Below are positions 50,426-59,886 of a stretch of DNA of 64,000 nucleotides, piece by piece. The notes beneath the pieces were generated by a model that saw only the letters and a program-made list of their open reading frames with translations, did not search any database and was not told the DNA's origin. Made by a program: the position numbers and the translations under genes. Position 1 is the first letter of the stretch, and each line of letters opens with the position of its first letter. This stretch comes from Ruminiclostridium hungatei (GTDB taxonomy: Bacteria; Bacillota; Clostridia; Acetivibrionales; DSM-1351): the NCBI RefSeq assembly GCF_002051585.1, contig NZ_MZGX01000028.1, positions 21,830 through 85,829 on the forward strand, read 5' to 3'.

Positions 50426-51310
50426 TTACACCTTCTCCTTGGTATTTTTGCCAAGCAGACCAGCCGGCTTAACAATAAGAATCAATATAAGGATTGCAAA
50501 CACAACCGCATCCTTATATAACGAGTTACCATATCCCGATACGAAAACTTCAACTGTTCCGATAAAATACCCGCCTATCATGGCGCCCGGAATAATGCCT
50601 ATGCCGCCGAAAACTGCTGCAACAAAGGCTTTAAGTCCTGGTATAACCCCCATAAGAGGATCAATGGAATTGTAATAGATACCCACAAGCACTCCTGCCG
50701 CTCCGGCTAATGCGGAACCGATAGCAAAAGTAAAGGAAATTGTTGAATTCACATTGATTCCCATTAATTCCGCAGCGTCCTTGTCCAGAGATACTGCCCT
50801 CATTGCCTTGCCCACTTTTGTTTTCTTGACGATAAACTGCAGCATGGCCATTAATATGATGGTGCTTATGACTATTAATATCTGCTGTGCTGTAATCTTC
50901 AAACCGCCAACCGCAAAGCTTTTGGCCAGAAAACCTGTCATTTCAGGATATGCGCGTACATTTGCCTTTACGAAAAACATGGTTCCATACTCTATAAACA
51001 GTGATACTCCAATTGCAGTGATCAATACGGCTATTCTTGTAGCGTTTCTCAAGGGCTTGTACGCTATCTTCTCAATAAGCACGCCGATAACCGTACAAAC
51101 AAGCATTGCTATAACCATGGATGGGAAAAAACCCAGCTTAAGCGAAGTCATACAGAAGTAACCGATATATGCACCAAGCATATATACGTCACAGTGTGCA
51201 AAGTTTATTAGTTTTATAATACCGTAAACCATGGTGTAACCCAATGCTATTAATGCATATATACTACCAAGGGATATTCCGTTAATCACCTGCTGTAAAA
51301 AATTCTCCAA
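50426..51310 (-). CDS. livH: Branched-chain amino acid ABC transporter permease LivH
   Basis: A 294-residue permease: MENFLQQVINGISLGSIYAL, ALGYTMVYGIIKLINFAHCD, AMRAVSLDKDAAELMGINVN and GLKAFVAAVFGGIGIIPGAMIGGYFIG are LivH features. It ends 3 bases before livM. With LivM it forms the translocation path. Confidence 0.93.
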   Translation of the reverse strand: MENFLQQVINGISLGSIYALIALGYTMVYGIIKLINFAHCDVYMLGAYIGYFCMTSLKLGFFPSMVIAMLVCTVIGVLIEKIAYKPLRNATRIAVLITAIGVSLFIEYGTMFFVKANVRAYPEMTGFLAKSFAVGGLKITAQQILIVISTIILMAMLQFIVKKTKVGKAMRAVSLDKDAAELMGINVNSTISFTFAIGSALAGAAGVLVGIYYNSIDPLMGVIPGLKAFVAAVFGGIGIIPGAMIGGYFIGTVEVFVSGYGNSLYKDAVVFAILILILIVKPAGLLGKNTKEKV

Positions 51311-51459
51311 TTCACTTCCCCCTCATACCGGTCTATTGGTTTATACATAGAAGTAAGGGCGATATATTTATCCCCCCTACTCCATTGTAAAACTAAGCTT
51401 ATATTACTATAAATACTGTATCTCCTATTTATAGTTTTTAACTTTTAAATGCGGTAAGA

Positions 51460-52626
51460 CTATTTTCCGCTTCTTACGGCTGTGGCCTGAACACCATTTT
51501 CAAGGCCGACTATTACGATAGCCTTTACCGGATTGTGGTTTTCATCAATGCTGAAGGAACCGGTAACACCTGTGAAATCCGTGGTTGAAGCAAGCGCTTC
51601 CTTTAATGCCTCACTGTCAAGGCTCTTGCTTCTCTTAATACCATCAGCTAAAAATTTTGCAAGGTCATATCCCAAGGCATGGAAGGCGTTGGGCTCTTTA
51701 TTGTATTTTTTCTTGAAATCATCAATAAATTTAATAACGGTTGGGTCCTTATCCAAGGATGAATAGTGGTTTGTAAAATATACCTTGCTAAGTGCACCTG
51801 CTCCGGCTAAGCTTGTCAAATCAGGAGAATCAAAGCCGTCCGCACCAAGAATAGGCTTGTCTATTCCCAGAGCACGAGCCTGCTTTATAATCAGACCTGC
51901 TTCCTCATAATAGCCCGGCAGATATATAACATCAAAATCAAGATCCTTTATCTTGGTCAATATTGCGTTAAAATCCTTGTCCTTTGCTACATAGGCTTCT
52001 TCACCCACAATAGTGCCGCCCGCATCCTTAAAGGTCTTTATAAAGTTCTCGGCAAGTCCCTTTGCATAGTCGCTTGAGCTGTCCTTTACTATAACAGCCT
52101 TCTTTGCACTTAAGTTCTGTGAGGCAAAGTTTGCCATAGCTGTTCCCTGGAAGGAGTCGGTATAGCAAATACGGAAGGCATAGTCCTTCTTGCCTGTCTT
52201 GTCTACAGTAACATCATCGGCTGTAGCTGAACCGCTTATTACAGGAACCTTTTTCTTTTCGGCAACTGATACTTCAGATTTAAAGGAGCCTGACGTTGCA
52301 GGTCCCAGTATTGCAAGAACCTTGTCCTGTGATATCAGCTTGTTTGCTAGAATAACAGCTTCTGCAGGTTCCGACTTATTGTCGTATTTTACGGGAACCA
52401 GCTTTTTGCCGTCAATTCCTCCTGCTGCATTTATTTCATCAATTGCCAGCATTATTCCGTCAACTGAACTCTGCCCATATGAAGCAACTCCGCCTGACAA
52501 TTCATAGTTTATGCCAATCTTGATTTCATTTGCATTGGCCTGGCTACCTTCAGATTTAACTCCGCACGCAGTTATTCCCGAAACCAGGAGGCCAACGGCG
52601 AGCAGCATACTAAGCTTTTTCTTCAT
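51460..52626 (-). CDS. livK: Branched-chain amino acid-binding lipoprotein LivK
   Basis: A 388-residue lipoprotein with lipobox SGITAC in its signal peptide. The mature part is a type I periplasmic-binding fold: IKIGINYELSGGVASYGQSSVDGIMLAIDEIN, KLVPVKYDNKSEPAEAV, AILGPATSGSFKSEVSVAEKKKVPVIS and FNAILTKIKDLDFDVIYLPGYYEEAGLIIKQARALG. It binds the amino acid outside the membrane. First gene of the livKHMGF operon. Confidence 0.93.
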   Translation of the reverse strand: MKKKLSMLLAVGLLVSGITACGVKSEGSQANANEIKIGINYELSGGVASYGQSSVDGIMLAIDEINAAGGIDGKKLVPVKYDNKSEPAEAVILANKLISQDKVLAILGPATSGSFKSEVSVAEKKKVPVISGSATADDVTVDKTGKKDYAFRICYTDSFQGTAMANFASQNLSAKKAVIVKDSSSDYAKGLAENFIKTFKDAGGTIVGEEAYVAKDKDFNAILTKIKDLDFDVIYLPGYYEEAGLIIKQARALGIDKPILGADGFDSPDLTSLAGAGALSKVYFTNHYSSLDKDPTVIKFIDDFKKKYNKEPNAFHALGYDLAKFLADGIKRSKSLDSEALKEALASTTDFTGVTGSFSIDENHNPVKAIVIVGLENGVQATAVRSGK

Positions 52627-52835
52627 AACAAATCCCCCTATTTTTTTCTGTAATTTTTTATAGAATATTGTTTTTTCATTCTAGTATCTTTTTAACAGCT
52701 TGTCAATGCACCGCTTTAGCAAGTTAATCCAACAGTGCCGTGAATTATTATTTAAAATTTTATCATCAGTTTATATTGTCCGTATTATACATTCTGTGCC
52801 AAAACCATTGTTTTTATGTACAGCCCGGCATAGAA

Positions 52836-53543
52836 TCAAATTTTCCCTTCCGAACTTTTTATATGATTTTCATACAGATCAGGTCTTTTGATTCTGGTGC
52901 GCTCCAGGGACCGGGCACTCCTCCATTTTTGAATGTTTGCATGATGTCCTGACAAAAGTATTTCAGGAACCTGTTTTCCTTCATATTCAGCCGGCCTTGT
53001 GTATTGGGGATATTCCAGAAGACCGTTGAAATGTGACTCTTCACTAAAGGAACCTTCATTTGACAAGACCCCTGGGACAAGCCTGCTTACACAGTCTATA
53101 AGCACCATTGCAGGCAGCTCCCCGCCGGTGAGTACATAGTCCCCTATGGAAATCTCTTCATCAACCAATTCCTCAATTATACGTTCATCTATACCTTCAT
53201 AATGTCCGCAGAGCAATATCAAATGCTCTTCCTTTGAAAGCTCTACGGCTACTTTCTGTGTCAGCACCCGCCCCTGGGGGCTCATGTAAATCACCTTCGG
53301 TTTTGTCTGCAAACCTTCAGTAACAGCCCTGTAAGCGTCAAACATCGGCTGGCACATCATAACCATTCCATTGCCGCCTCCAAAGGGATAGTCATCAACC
53401 TTCCTATGCTTATCTCTGGTATAATCTCTTATATTAACGGCATTAACCTCAATCAAGCCCTTCTCCTGCGCCCTTCCTATGATGCTTTCCTTCATCACAA
53501 GTGAAAAGGTTTCAGGAAAAAGCGTCAGCACATCGAATCTCAT
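52836..53543 (-). CDS. trmD: tRNA (guanine-N1)-methyltransferase TrmD
   Basis: A 235-residue SPOUT enzyme: MRFDVLTLFPETF, DYPFGGGNGMVMMCQP, YMSPQGRVLTQKVA, LCGHYEGIDERIIE and ISIGDYVLTGGELPAMVLIDCVSRLVPGVL form the knotted SAM site. It methylates G37 of tRNAs. Its ATG overlaps the rimM TGA. Normally rplS follows directly; here the livK operon follows and rplS is about 25 kb away. Confidence 0.95.
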   Translation of the reverse strand: MRFDVLTLFPETFSLVMKESIIGRAQEKGLIEVNAVNIRDYTRDKHRKVDDYPFGGGNGMVMMCQPMFDAYRAVTEGLQTKPKVIYMSPQGRVLTQKVAVELSKEEHLILLCGHYEGIDERIIEELVDEEISIGDYVLTGGELPAMVLIDCVSRLVPGVLSNEGSFSEESHFNGLLEYPQYTRPAEYEGKQVPEILLSGHHANIQKWRSARSLERTRIKRPDLYENHIKSSEGKI

Positions 53544-54055
53544 CAATCCAATAATCCTTTCGGCAGTATAACTGATATTCTTCCTGCATCCAACAGAACC
53601 TCTTTTACAACACTTTTAAGTGCAGGAATCAATATCTCCGTTCCTGCATCATCCCTGACCACGTATACATCATTGCTGCCGGTCTGAATGACATCCTTCA
53701 GCTTTCCCAAGAGAGTTTCCTTCTCGTCATATACGCTCAAGCCTATCAAATCTGTAATGAAGAAGGAATCCTTGGGAAGCTTTATGGCATTTTCCCGGTC
53801 AATCTTCAAATACATGCCCTTCAATTTTTCTGCTGCTTCTATACTGTCAACACCCTTGAACTTAATGATAACAAATTGTTTGAAAAACTTTACTCCCGCC
53901 AGTTCATATTTTTCAAGGCTGCCGTTTTTATCTATATAAACCCATTCAAGCTTTTTAAATCTCTGGGGATCGTCCGTCAATGCTGTTGACTTCAATTCTC
54001 CCTTGACTCCATGAGTATTTACCAATTGTCCAACTATCAAATATTCCGCTAACAT
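53543..54055 (-). CDS. rimM: 16S rRNA processing protein RimM
   Basis: A 170-residue protein: EYLIVGQLVNTHGVKGELKS opens it, with a PRC-barrel tail DLIGLSVYDEKETLLGKLKDVIQTGSNDVYVV and EILIPALKSVVKEVLLDAGRI. It helps mature the 3' head domain of 16S rRNA. It overlaps trmD (TGATG) and follows the KH gene by 140 bases. Confidence 0.94.
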   Translation of the reverse strand: MLAEYLIVGQLVNTHGVKGELKSTALTDDPQRFKKLEWVYIDKNGSLEKYELAGVKFFKQFVIIKFKGVDSIEAAEKLKGMYLKIDRENAIKLPKDSFFITDLIGLSVYDEKETLLGKLKDVIQTGSNDVYVVRDDAGTEILIPALKSVVKEVLLDAGRISVILPKGLLD

Positions 54056-54195
54056 GCTACTCCGCCACCCTTCAGTTCTTGCCCCGTACCGGCACTGCCT
54101 GCCGTTGCCGGCGCCATAAAAAACGGTATTTTAAAAAAGAAAAAGGCCATAAGCCCCCTTCTTTTTTATTTCAGGAATTCCATCCCTTAATTTCA

Positions 54196-54426
54196 TTATT
54201 GTATGATATCTACAACAACTCTTCTGTTGTCCTTAACAGCCGCAGCCTTGACAACAGTTCTGATAGCCTTGGCAATTCTGCCCTGCTTTCCTATTACTTT
54301 TCCCATATCATCCTTGGCAACTTTCAGTTCAAGTATGATGGACTTCTCGTTCTGAATTTCATTAACAAAAACCTCGTCAGGATAATCCACAAGAGCTTTT
54401 GCAATATTCTCCAGCAATAATTTCAT
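54196..54426 (-). CDS. khpA: KH-domain RNA-binding protein (KhpA/YlqC)
   Basis: A 76-residue single-KH protein: MKLLLENIAKALVDYPDEVF and LKVAKDDMGKVIGKQGRIAKAIRTVV, with the GxxG loop GKQG. It works with KhpB/Jag in RNA control in Firmicutes. It lies between rpsP and rimM, its usual place. GGAGG before the ATG. Confidence 0.93.
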   Translation of the reverse strand: MKLLLENIAKALVDYPDEVFVNEIQNEKSIILELKVAKDDMGKVIGKQGRIAKAIRTVVKAAAVKDNRRVVVDIIQ

Positions 54427-54623
54427 ATTAACCTCCTAAGCCATGTTATGGCTCTGAGCCGCACTTTGACCAAAAGCAGATAAAATCATTCCTTCCCATT
54501 TGCTGTAAAAGCGAATAAAGAAGGCTAACCGGCCATGTGCACTTTCAACATATTCATTTAAAGCCTGGTTTTTAAGCAATGTTCAAGCCGAACTTCCGCC
54601 GGCAAGGCATCAAAGGTACTATA

Positions 54624-54644
54624 GGAGGTTAAACCTTAACCTCC
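54624..54644. other. Small perfect hairpin after rpsP
   Basis: GGAGGTTAA-ACC-TTAACCTCC just after the rpsP stop. No T-tract follows; it could act in mRNA processing or stability within the operon. Confidence 0.45.
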
Positions 54645-54662
54645 GCTATGCCCCGTAACCGG

Positions 54663-54908
54663 TTAACCGATTATACCCTGCTTCTTGAGAAGTGACTTAA
54701 CTGTATCAGTAGGCTGTGCACCATTCTTTATCCATTTCTGAGCCTTTTCAGAATCAATATTAACCTGAGCAGGTTCAACAACAGGATTGTAAGTACCTAT
54801 TTCTTCAATGAATCTACCATCTCTGGGATATCTTGAATCAGCAACTACTACTCTGTAGAAAGGGTTCTTCTTGGCACCTATTCTCTTTAAACGTATCTTT
54901 ACTGCCAT
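54663..54908 (-). CDS. rpsP: 30S ribosomal protein S16
   Basis: An 81-residue protein: [38 protein letters not shown] and YNPVV are the S16 hallmarks. S16 helps assemble the 30S body. It follows ffh, with a family 1 hairpin repeat between the two. AAAGGAGG before the ATG. Confidence 0.96.
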   Translation of the reverse strand: MAVKIRLKRIGAKKNPFYRVVVADSRYPRDGRFIEEIGTYNPVVEPAQVNIDSEKAQKWIKNGAQPTDTVKSLLKKQGIIG

Positions 54909-54947
54909 TTATTTTCACCTCCTTTAAAGGATTATAATTAGGGATAT

Positions 54948-55090
54948 CCGAATAATAAAACCAGATTCTTGAGTGAGAGATTTTTCGTCAGTACAAGGCG
55001 GAGGAGGGCACAATACCGACCGTATTGCAACCAACGACAACGCAGTAATGACGGAAAATAGCCGTTCAAGAATAGGAATTTATTATTTGG
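54948..55090 (+). repeat. Dispersed hairpin repeat, family 1, copy D
   Basis: AATAATAAA and ATTCTTGA on the left pair with TTCAAGAAT and TTTATTATT on the right. The core at 54991-55050 reads ACAAGGCGGAGGAGGGC, then a CAATAC/GTATTG hairpin, then AACGACAACG. It sits between ffh and rpsP, inside a housekeeping operon. Confidence 0.65.
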
Positions 55091-55103
55091 TCATTCCTTA
55101 TTA

Positions 55104-56456
55104 TTAAAAAGGCATTTTAAACTTTCCAAAACCGCCTTTTTTACCGCGCTTACCCATGTCACTCATCATTTTCATCATCTTTTTCATCTCTTCAAACTGC
55201 TTGAGCAACTGGTTTACCTCCTGAATAGTGGTGCCGCTTCCCGCTGCTATTCTTTTCCTGCGGCTGCCGTTCAGTACGGAAGGATCATTTCTTTCCTTCC
55301 TGGTCATGGATTGGATAATAGCTTCCATCCTGACCATGTTTTTCTCGTTTGCACTCACATCTATATTTTTCAGTGCCTTTGCATCAACACCGGGCAGCAT
55401 GCCGAGAATATCCCCCAGGGGACCCATTTTCTTCATCTGCTGCATCTGTTCAAGGAAATCCTCCAGCGTGAACTGCATGGTTCGCATTTTCTTTTCCAGC
55501 TCAATTGCCTTTTTCTCATCATATGCTTCCTGGGCCTTTTCAATAAGACTGAGCACATCACCCATTCCAAGAATTCTTGAGGCCATTCTGTCAGGGAAAA
55601 AGGGCTCAATATCACTGAGCTTTTCACCCATACCTGCAAACTTTATGGGCTTTCCGGTGACTGCTTTTACTGAAAGCGCAGCTCCGCCTCTTGTGTCACC
55701 GTCCAGCTTCGTAAGAACGATACCGTCAATTCCAAGCTTTTCATTGAAGCTTTCTGAAACATTTACAGCATCCTGCCCCGTCATGGAATCAACCACCAGC
55801 AGTATTTCATGAGGAACTACCGATTTTTTTATATTCAGCAGTTCATCCATAAGCTTTTCATCAATGTGAAGCCGTCCGGCGGTGTCCAGAATAACCAGGT
55901 CGTGCTGCTTCAGGCTTGCGTATTTGACAGCCTCCCTTGCAATTTCCACCGGATTCTGATTGTTCTCCAAAGTGAAAACAGGTATGTTTAACTGTCCTCC
56001 AACAACCTGAAGCTGTTTAATAGCCGCAGGCCTGTATACGTCGCAGGCAACCAGCAACGGGTTTTTTCCCTGCTTTCTCATAAGGCTTGCCAATTTTCCG
56101 GAGGTAGTGGTCTTACCTGAACCCTGAAGTCCGCACATCATAAATACAGTGGGGGGCTTTGGAGCAAAGGTAACCTTGCTTTGTTCCCTTCCAAGGAGTT
56201 CTATAAGCTCCTCATGAACTATCTTGACAACCTGCTGGCCCGGAGTAAGGCTTTCCAGCACATCAGAGCCTACGCACCTTTCTGAAACCTTGCCTATAAA
56301 ATCCTTAACAACTTTAAAATTAACGTCAGCCTCAAGCAGAGCGAGCTTGATTTCTCTCATCATATCCTTTACGTCTTTTTCGGATACTCTGCCCTGACCA
56401 CGGATTTTTTTAATTGTCTCTTGGAGCTTTCCTGATAAACCCTCAAAAACCGACAT
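55104..56456 (-). CDS. ffh: Signal recognition particle protein Ffh
   Basis: A 450-residue protein with N, G and M domains: GLQGSGKTTTSGKLA (P-loop), DTAGRLHID, TKLDGDTRGGAALS and, in the Met-rich M domain, GSRRKRIAAGSGTTIQEVNQLLKQFEEMKKMMKMM. It binds SRP RNA and signal sequences for co-translational membrane targeting. It follows ylxM by 23 bases. Confidence 0.96.
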   Translation of the reverse strand: MSVFEGLSGKLQETIKKIRGQGRVSEKDVKDMMREIKLALLEADVNFKVVKDFIGKVSERCVGSDVLESLTPGQQVVKIVHEELIELLGREQSKVTFAPKPPTVFMMCGLQGSGKTTTSGKLASLMRKQGKNPLLVACDVYRPAAIKQLQVVGGQLNIPVFTLENNQNPVEIAREAVKYASLKQHDLVILDTAGRLHIDEKLMDELLNIKKSVVPHEILLVVDSMTGQDAVNVSESFNEKLGIDGIVLTKLDGDTRGGAALSVKAVTGKPIKFAGMGEKLSDIEPFFPDRMASRILGMGDVLSLIEKAQEAYDEKKAIELEKKMRTMQFTLEDFLEQMQQMKKMGPLGDILGMLPGVDAKALKNIDVSANEKNMVRMEAIIQSMTRKERNDPSVLNGSRRKRIAAGSGTTIQEVNQLLKQFEEMKKMMKMMSDMGKRGKKGGFGKFKMPF

Positions 56457-56479
56457 CCCAAAACCTCCAATACTACCAT

Positions 56480-56836
56480 CTATATACTGTTTACAAGCTC
56501 TGCCAGTTCACGTTTGACTTGCTCTACAATTTCCCTGTTGTGCTGGTCAAGCCCGCTTGTCCCGATATTTTCAACCAAATGCCAAACCTGTTCCGCTTTT
56601 TTTCTTTGCTGTGCAAATTTACTCAGCAGTCCAAGCTTTTCTTCATATTCATTGAGTAATGCCCTGCCGCGCTTTTCATTGTCATAAACGCCCTGTCTGC
56701 TGATGTTCAGTTGTTCGGCAATCTCCGACAAAGTAAAGTCGTTATTGTAATGCAGGTCAAGAATCTCATACTGTCTCTGTGTGAGCAACAGACCATAAAA
56801 ATCAAGCAGCAGAGAGGTTTCATATACTTTATCCAT
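56480..56836 (-). CDS. ylxM: YlxM-like SRP-associated HTH protein
   Basis: A 118-residue protein of the YlxM/p13 family: LLLDFYGLLLTQRQYEILDLHYNNDFTLSEIAEQLNISRQGVYDNEKR is a sigma-70 region 4-like helix-turn-helix. It lies just before ffh, as in most Firmicutes, and may modulate SRP. First gene of the ylxM-ffh-rpsP-khpA-rimM-trmD block. Confidence 0.92.
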   Translation of the reverse strand: MDKVYETSLLLDFYGLLLTQRQYEILDLHYNNDFTLSEIAEQLNISRQGVYDNEKRGRALLNEYEEKLGLLSKFAQQRKKAEQVWHLVENIGTSGLDQHNREIVEQVKRELAELVNSI

Positions 56837-56924
56837 TCATTTGCCTTTCAGACCATGGTAATTGACTTTACTAACATAGTTTAAAACATCAAACAAAGGT
56901 TGTCAAGTATTTTTACTTTACATA

Positions 56925-57692
56925 TTATTTGCTTTTATTGCGGACATATATATGCTTTATCTTTGAATTATTAGTGTCACGCTCTTCAATCTCAAATTCC
57001 TTCAATTTTCTTATAAGATGGGTAAGCTTGTAAAAGCCAAAGTTTCTGGGATCAAAATCCGGCTGTTTCTTTATAATCAGATTCCCCACATCCCCAAGGA
57101 AGGCCCAGCCGTTTTCGTCCTCAACATCATGTATTGAAACCGATATAAGGTTGATTATGTCCTTTCCGATGGAAACTGTATTGCCCTTAGGCTCTTTCTC
57201 TGCAACTTCATCCTTTTTGACACAGTTATCAAAGTTATTATTTGTCTGTGAAGCTCCGCTGATTATTTCTATATAGGTAAATTTATCACAGGCAGAAATA
57301 AAAGGACTGGGGGTCTTTCTTTCCCCTATTCCAAAAACCTTCTTGCCGGCTTCTCTCAGTCTGGTAACAAGTCTGGTGAAGTCACTGTCGCTTGATATTA
57401 TGCAAAAGCCTTCAACCTGTCCGGAATATAATATGTCCATTGCGTCAATTATCATGGCAGAGTCCGATGAATTTTTACCTGAAGTGTAACTGTATTGCTG
57501 TGTAGGAGTAATGGCATTTTCCAAAAGTACATTTTTCCAGCCTGAAACTGTCGGCTTTGTCCAATCAGCATATATTCTCTTAATGGTAGGTATTCCATAC
57601 TTGGCTATCTCCTCCATAATACCCTTGATATTGCTGTAAGGTACGTTTTCAGCGTCAATTAGCACTGCAAGCCTCATTTCATTTGAATTCAT
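56925..57692 (-). CDS. NYN-domain protein with OST-HTH/LOTUS-like domain
   Basis: A 255-residue protein. The N-terminal NYN (PIN-like) domain has LAVLIDAENVPYSNI, NSSDSAMIIDAMDILYSGQVEGFCIISSDSDFTRLVTRLREAGKKVFGIG with the acidic residues of the nuclease site. The C-terminal 80 residues fit an OST-HTH/LOTUS domain (GWAFLGDVGNLIIKKQPDFDPRNFGFYKLTHLIRKL). Such proteins are predicted RNA nucleases. It is a lone gene upstream of ylxM. Confidence 0.85.
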   Translation of the reverse strand: MNSNEMRLAVLIDAENVPYSNIKGIMEEIAKYGIPTIKRIYADWTKPTVSGWKNVLLENAITPTQQYSYTSGKNSSDSAMIIDAMDILYSGQVEGFCIISSDSDFTRLVTRLREAGKKVFGIGERKTPSPFISACDKFTYIEIISGASQTNNNFDNCVKKDEVAEKEPKGNTVSIGKDIINLISVSIHDVEDENGWAFLGDVGNLIIKKQPDFDPRNFGFYKLTHLIRKLKEFEIEERDTNNSKIKHIYVRNKSK

Positions 57693-58221
57693 TTCTTAAT
57701 AAACTCCTTTCGTTTTATAACATTTTAGTGTACTTACCTATATACTACCATATTTTATTTTGTATCCAAAATATTTCTTAAATGAAACCATATTACGTTA
57801 TTGCGTTAAAGTCAATTGGAAGTTATTGCAGGGAGATTGTTAATATGTTATCATGTTGTAATAGCTGGTATTCTTCTGAAACCAGACTAATCCGGTACAA
57901 GCTGTATACCCGTGGTTTTGACGACTTATATCCCTTGTGGAATGAGAACGGAGGTAGATTTTATGAACAATTTCTATTTTGTATCAAGTTAGCACTTCCC
58001 TTCTGTGCCTTTTAGCATATTTTCAGTATTTCTATTTATAATTCCATTAATTATTTTTCAGCTTTAAAATTATTTTCAAACATATAAATTTATTTGATTT
58101 ATTGCAGATAATACATATGGATTACTTAATTCATGGGATAATAGGTTCAGTGGGTACTGAATTAATGTAAAGGCTTGCAGGTGTAAATGTTTTTTATATT
58201 TATCTGTGAGGAGGTTTTATT
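57693..58221. other. Divergent intergenic region of 529 bases
   Basis: It separates the NYN gene and the OPT gene. A plus-strand frame at 57782-58015 has no ribosome site. GGAGG at 57953-57957 precedes a nine-codon frame at 57962. No hairpin, riboswitch or tRNA was recognised; promoters for both genes must lie here. Confidence 0.4.
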
Positions 58222-59859
58222 TTGAATAATAATCAGGAAAGAAAATTTTTAGGTGTGGAGCAACTGTCCTTAAGGAGCTTATTAATCGGCTCCATCGGTT
58301 CATGCATTATTACGGCAAGCTCCATGTATGTCGCTTTAAGAATGAGCGCCCTCCCCTGGCCCACAATATTTGTTGCGGTCCTCTCCATGGCGCTACTGAA
58401 GCTTTTTGGGAAGACCACCAATAATGAAATTAATATAACCCAAACTGCCATGTCTGCCGGTGCCATGGTAGCAGGCGGTCTTGCCTTTACACTTCCGGGT
58501 CTCTGGATACTGGGACTTTGGAAGGGCGCGGACAATTTTTCAGACAATTATCTGAAGGTCTTATTGATAGCCGGTGCGGGTATGCTGCTGGGAAGTGTGA
58601 CCTCCTATATCTTAAGATACAGGTTTATCGTAAAGAATGCCCTGCCTTACCCCATAGGACAGGCAGCGGCTGAAACCATCAAGGTTGGCGATGAAGGCGG
58701 GAAAAAATCCCTGGTCCTCTTTGGAACAATGGCAGCCTCCACTGTGTACACCTTTCTCAGAGACCAGTTGAAAGTTGTACCGGAAGCTTTTATGTTCAAG
58801 GATTCCCTGGGCATCTGGAATTCACCTATGGCGGTAGGTATGGGCTATATATTGGGCTCCCTGTACACTGGAGTGTGGTTTTTGGGTGCATTGATAGCCA
58901 ATGCCTTTCTGGTTCCCTTCGGACCAAGGCTTGGACTTTTTGCCGATGAGGCTGCTGCCTCGGCTTTTAAAATCAATGCCGGTGTAGGCTTGCTTGTGGG
59001 AACAGGACTTGGTGTCATTGCAGGAATCCTTATCTCAGGAGTTAAAAGGCTGCTTACTGAAAAAAAGGATATGCAGCTCCGTCCTGAAGGGAATAAAAAG
59101 AAATTTTTTGACTACAGCAGGGTTTTAATAATAGCTGCCACCGCTCTGGCCTTCATTTTGTCCGTTGCAGGCGGTCTGGCTGTTATTCCCTCTGTTTTGC
59201 TGATTGCAGGTGTGTTTATCGTTTCTATAATGGCTGCAACCATCACAGGACAGACAGGAATAAATCCCATGGAGATTTTCGGAATAATCGTACTCCTGGG
59301 AGTGAGGATTTTCATAAAGGTTGAACCCGCAGACGCCCTGATGATTGCAGCCTGCGTCGCAGTAGCCAGCGGTTTTTCAGGAGACCTTTTCAACGATTAC
59401 AAGGCCGGTCAGGTATTGGGCACCAATCCCAAGGCACAGCTTATTTCCCAGATTGTGGGAGGTGTGTTTGGAACCGTTATTGCCTCGGTTTCTTTATTTG
59501 CCATTATCAATCAGTTTGGTGAAGTAGGCCCGGACACCGCTCTTCCGGCTGGTCAGGCCGTGGGAGTGACCGCAATGATAAACGGTATCGGAAGTCCGGT
59601 TGTATTTGGCATAGCAGCTCTGACAGGTGCTGTATTGTATCTTGTGGGTCTCCCTGCAGCAACACTGGGAATCGGTATTTTTATTCCCTTTACCATTTCC
59701 TCCGCAGTTTTCCTTGGGGGTGCCATCCGTTTTATCAGTGACAGAGTACGCGGAAAAAGCACTGCTGAAACCGGCAATGTCGCCGCTTCAGGTCTGCTGG
59801 GCGGAGAAGGTATTACAGGTGTGGGCATAGCTCTTGCCAGAATGTTTACAGGCTCATGA
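58222..59859 (+). CDS. OPT-family oligopeptide/metal-chelate transporter
   Basis: A 545-residue membrane protein with about 14-16 helices; a TTG start follows AGGAGG. Landmarks include LSLRSLLIGSIGSCIITASSMYVALRMS, NEINITQTAMSAGAMVAGGLAF, NALPYPIGQAAAETIKVG and SGFSGDLFNDYKAGQVLGTNPKAQ. Bacterial OPT proteins import peptides or metal-peptide complexes. It precedes a pantothenate kinase gene by 27 bases, so the pair is an operon, for reasons that are unclear. Confidence 0.88.
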   Translation: MNNNQERKFLGVEQLSLRSLLIGSIGSCIITASSMYVALRMSALPWPTIFVAVLSMALLKLFGKTTNNEINITQTAMSAGAMVAGGLAFTLPGLWILGLWKGADNFSDNYLKVLLIAGAGMLLGSVTSYILRYRFIVKNALPYPIGQAAAETIKVGDEGGKKSLVLFGTMAASTVYTFLRDQLKVVPEAFMFKDSLGIWNSPMAVGMGYILGSLYTGVWFLGALIANAFLVPFGPRLGLFADEAAASAFKINAGVGLLVGTGLGVIAGILISGVKRLLTEKKDMQLRPEGNKKKFFDYSRVLIIAATALAFILSVAGGLAVIPSVLLIAGVFIVSIMAATITGQTGINPMEIFGIIVLLGVRIFIKVEPADALMIAACVAVASGFSGDLFNDYKAGQVLGTNPKAQLISQIVGGVFGTVIASVSLFAIINQFGEVGPDTALPAGQAVGVTAMINGIGSPVVFGIAALTGAVLYLVGLPAATLGIGIFIPFTISSAVFLGGAIRFISDRVRGKSTAETGNVAASGLLGGEGITGVGIALARMFTGS

Positions 59860-59886
59860 TTTTACTATATACAAGGGAGTGGTTTT

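Noticed and set aside
52627..52835. T-box or other riboswitch before livK
   Set aside because: No T-box sequence or stable terminator-antiterminator could be found.
57962..57991. Nine-codon leader peptide with GGAGG
   Set aside because: Too short and without codon bias or attenuator structure near it.
57782..58015. 77-codon plus-strand frame before the OPT gene
   Set aside because: No ribosome site, AT-rich codons and no recognisable protein features.
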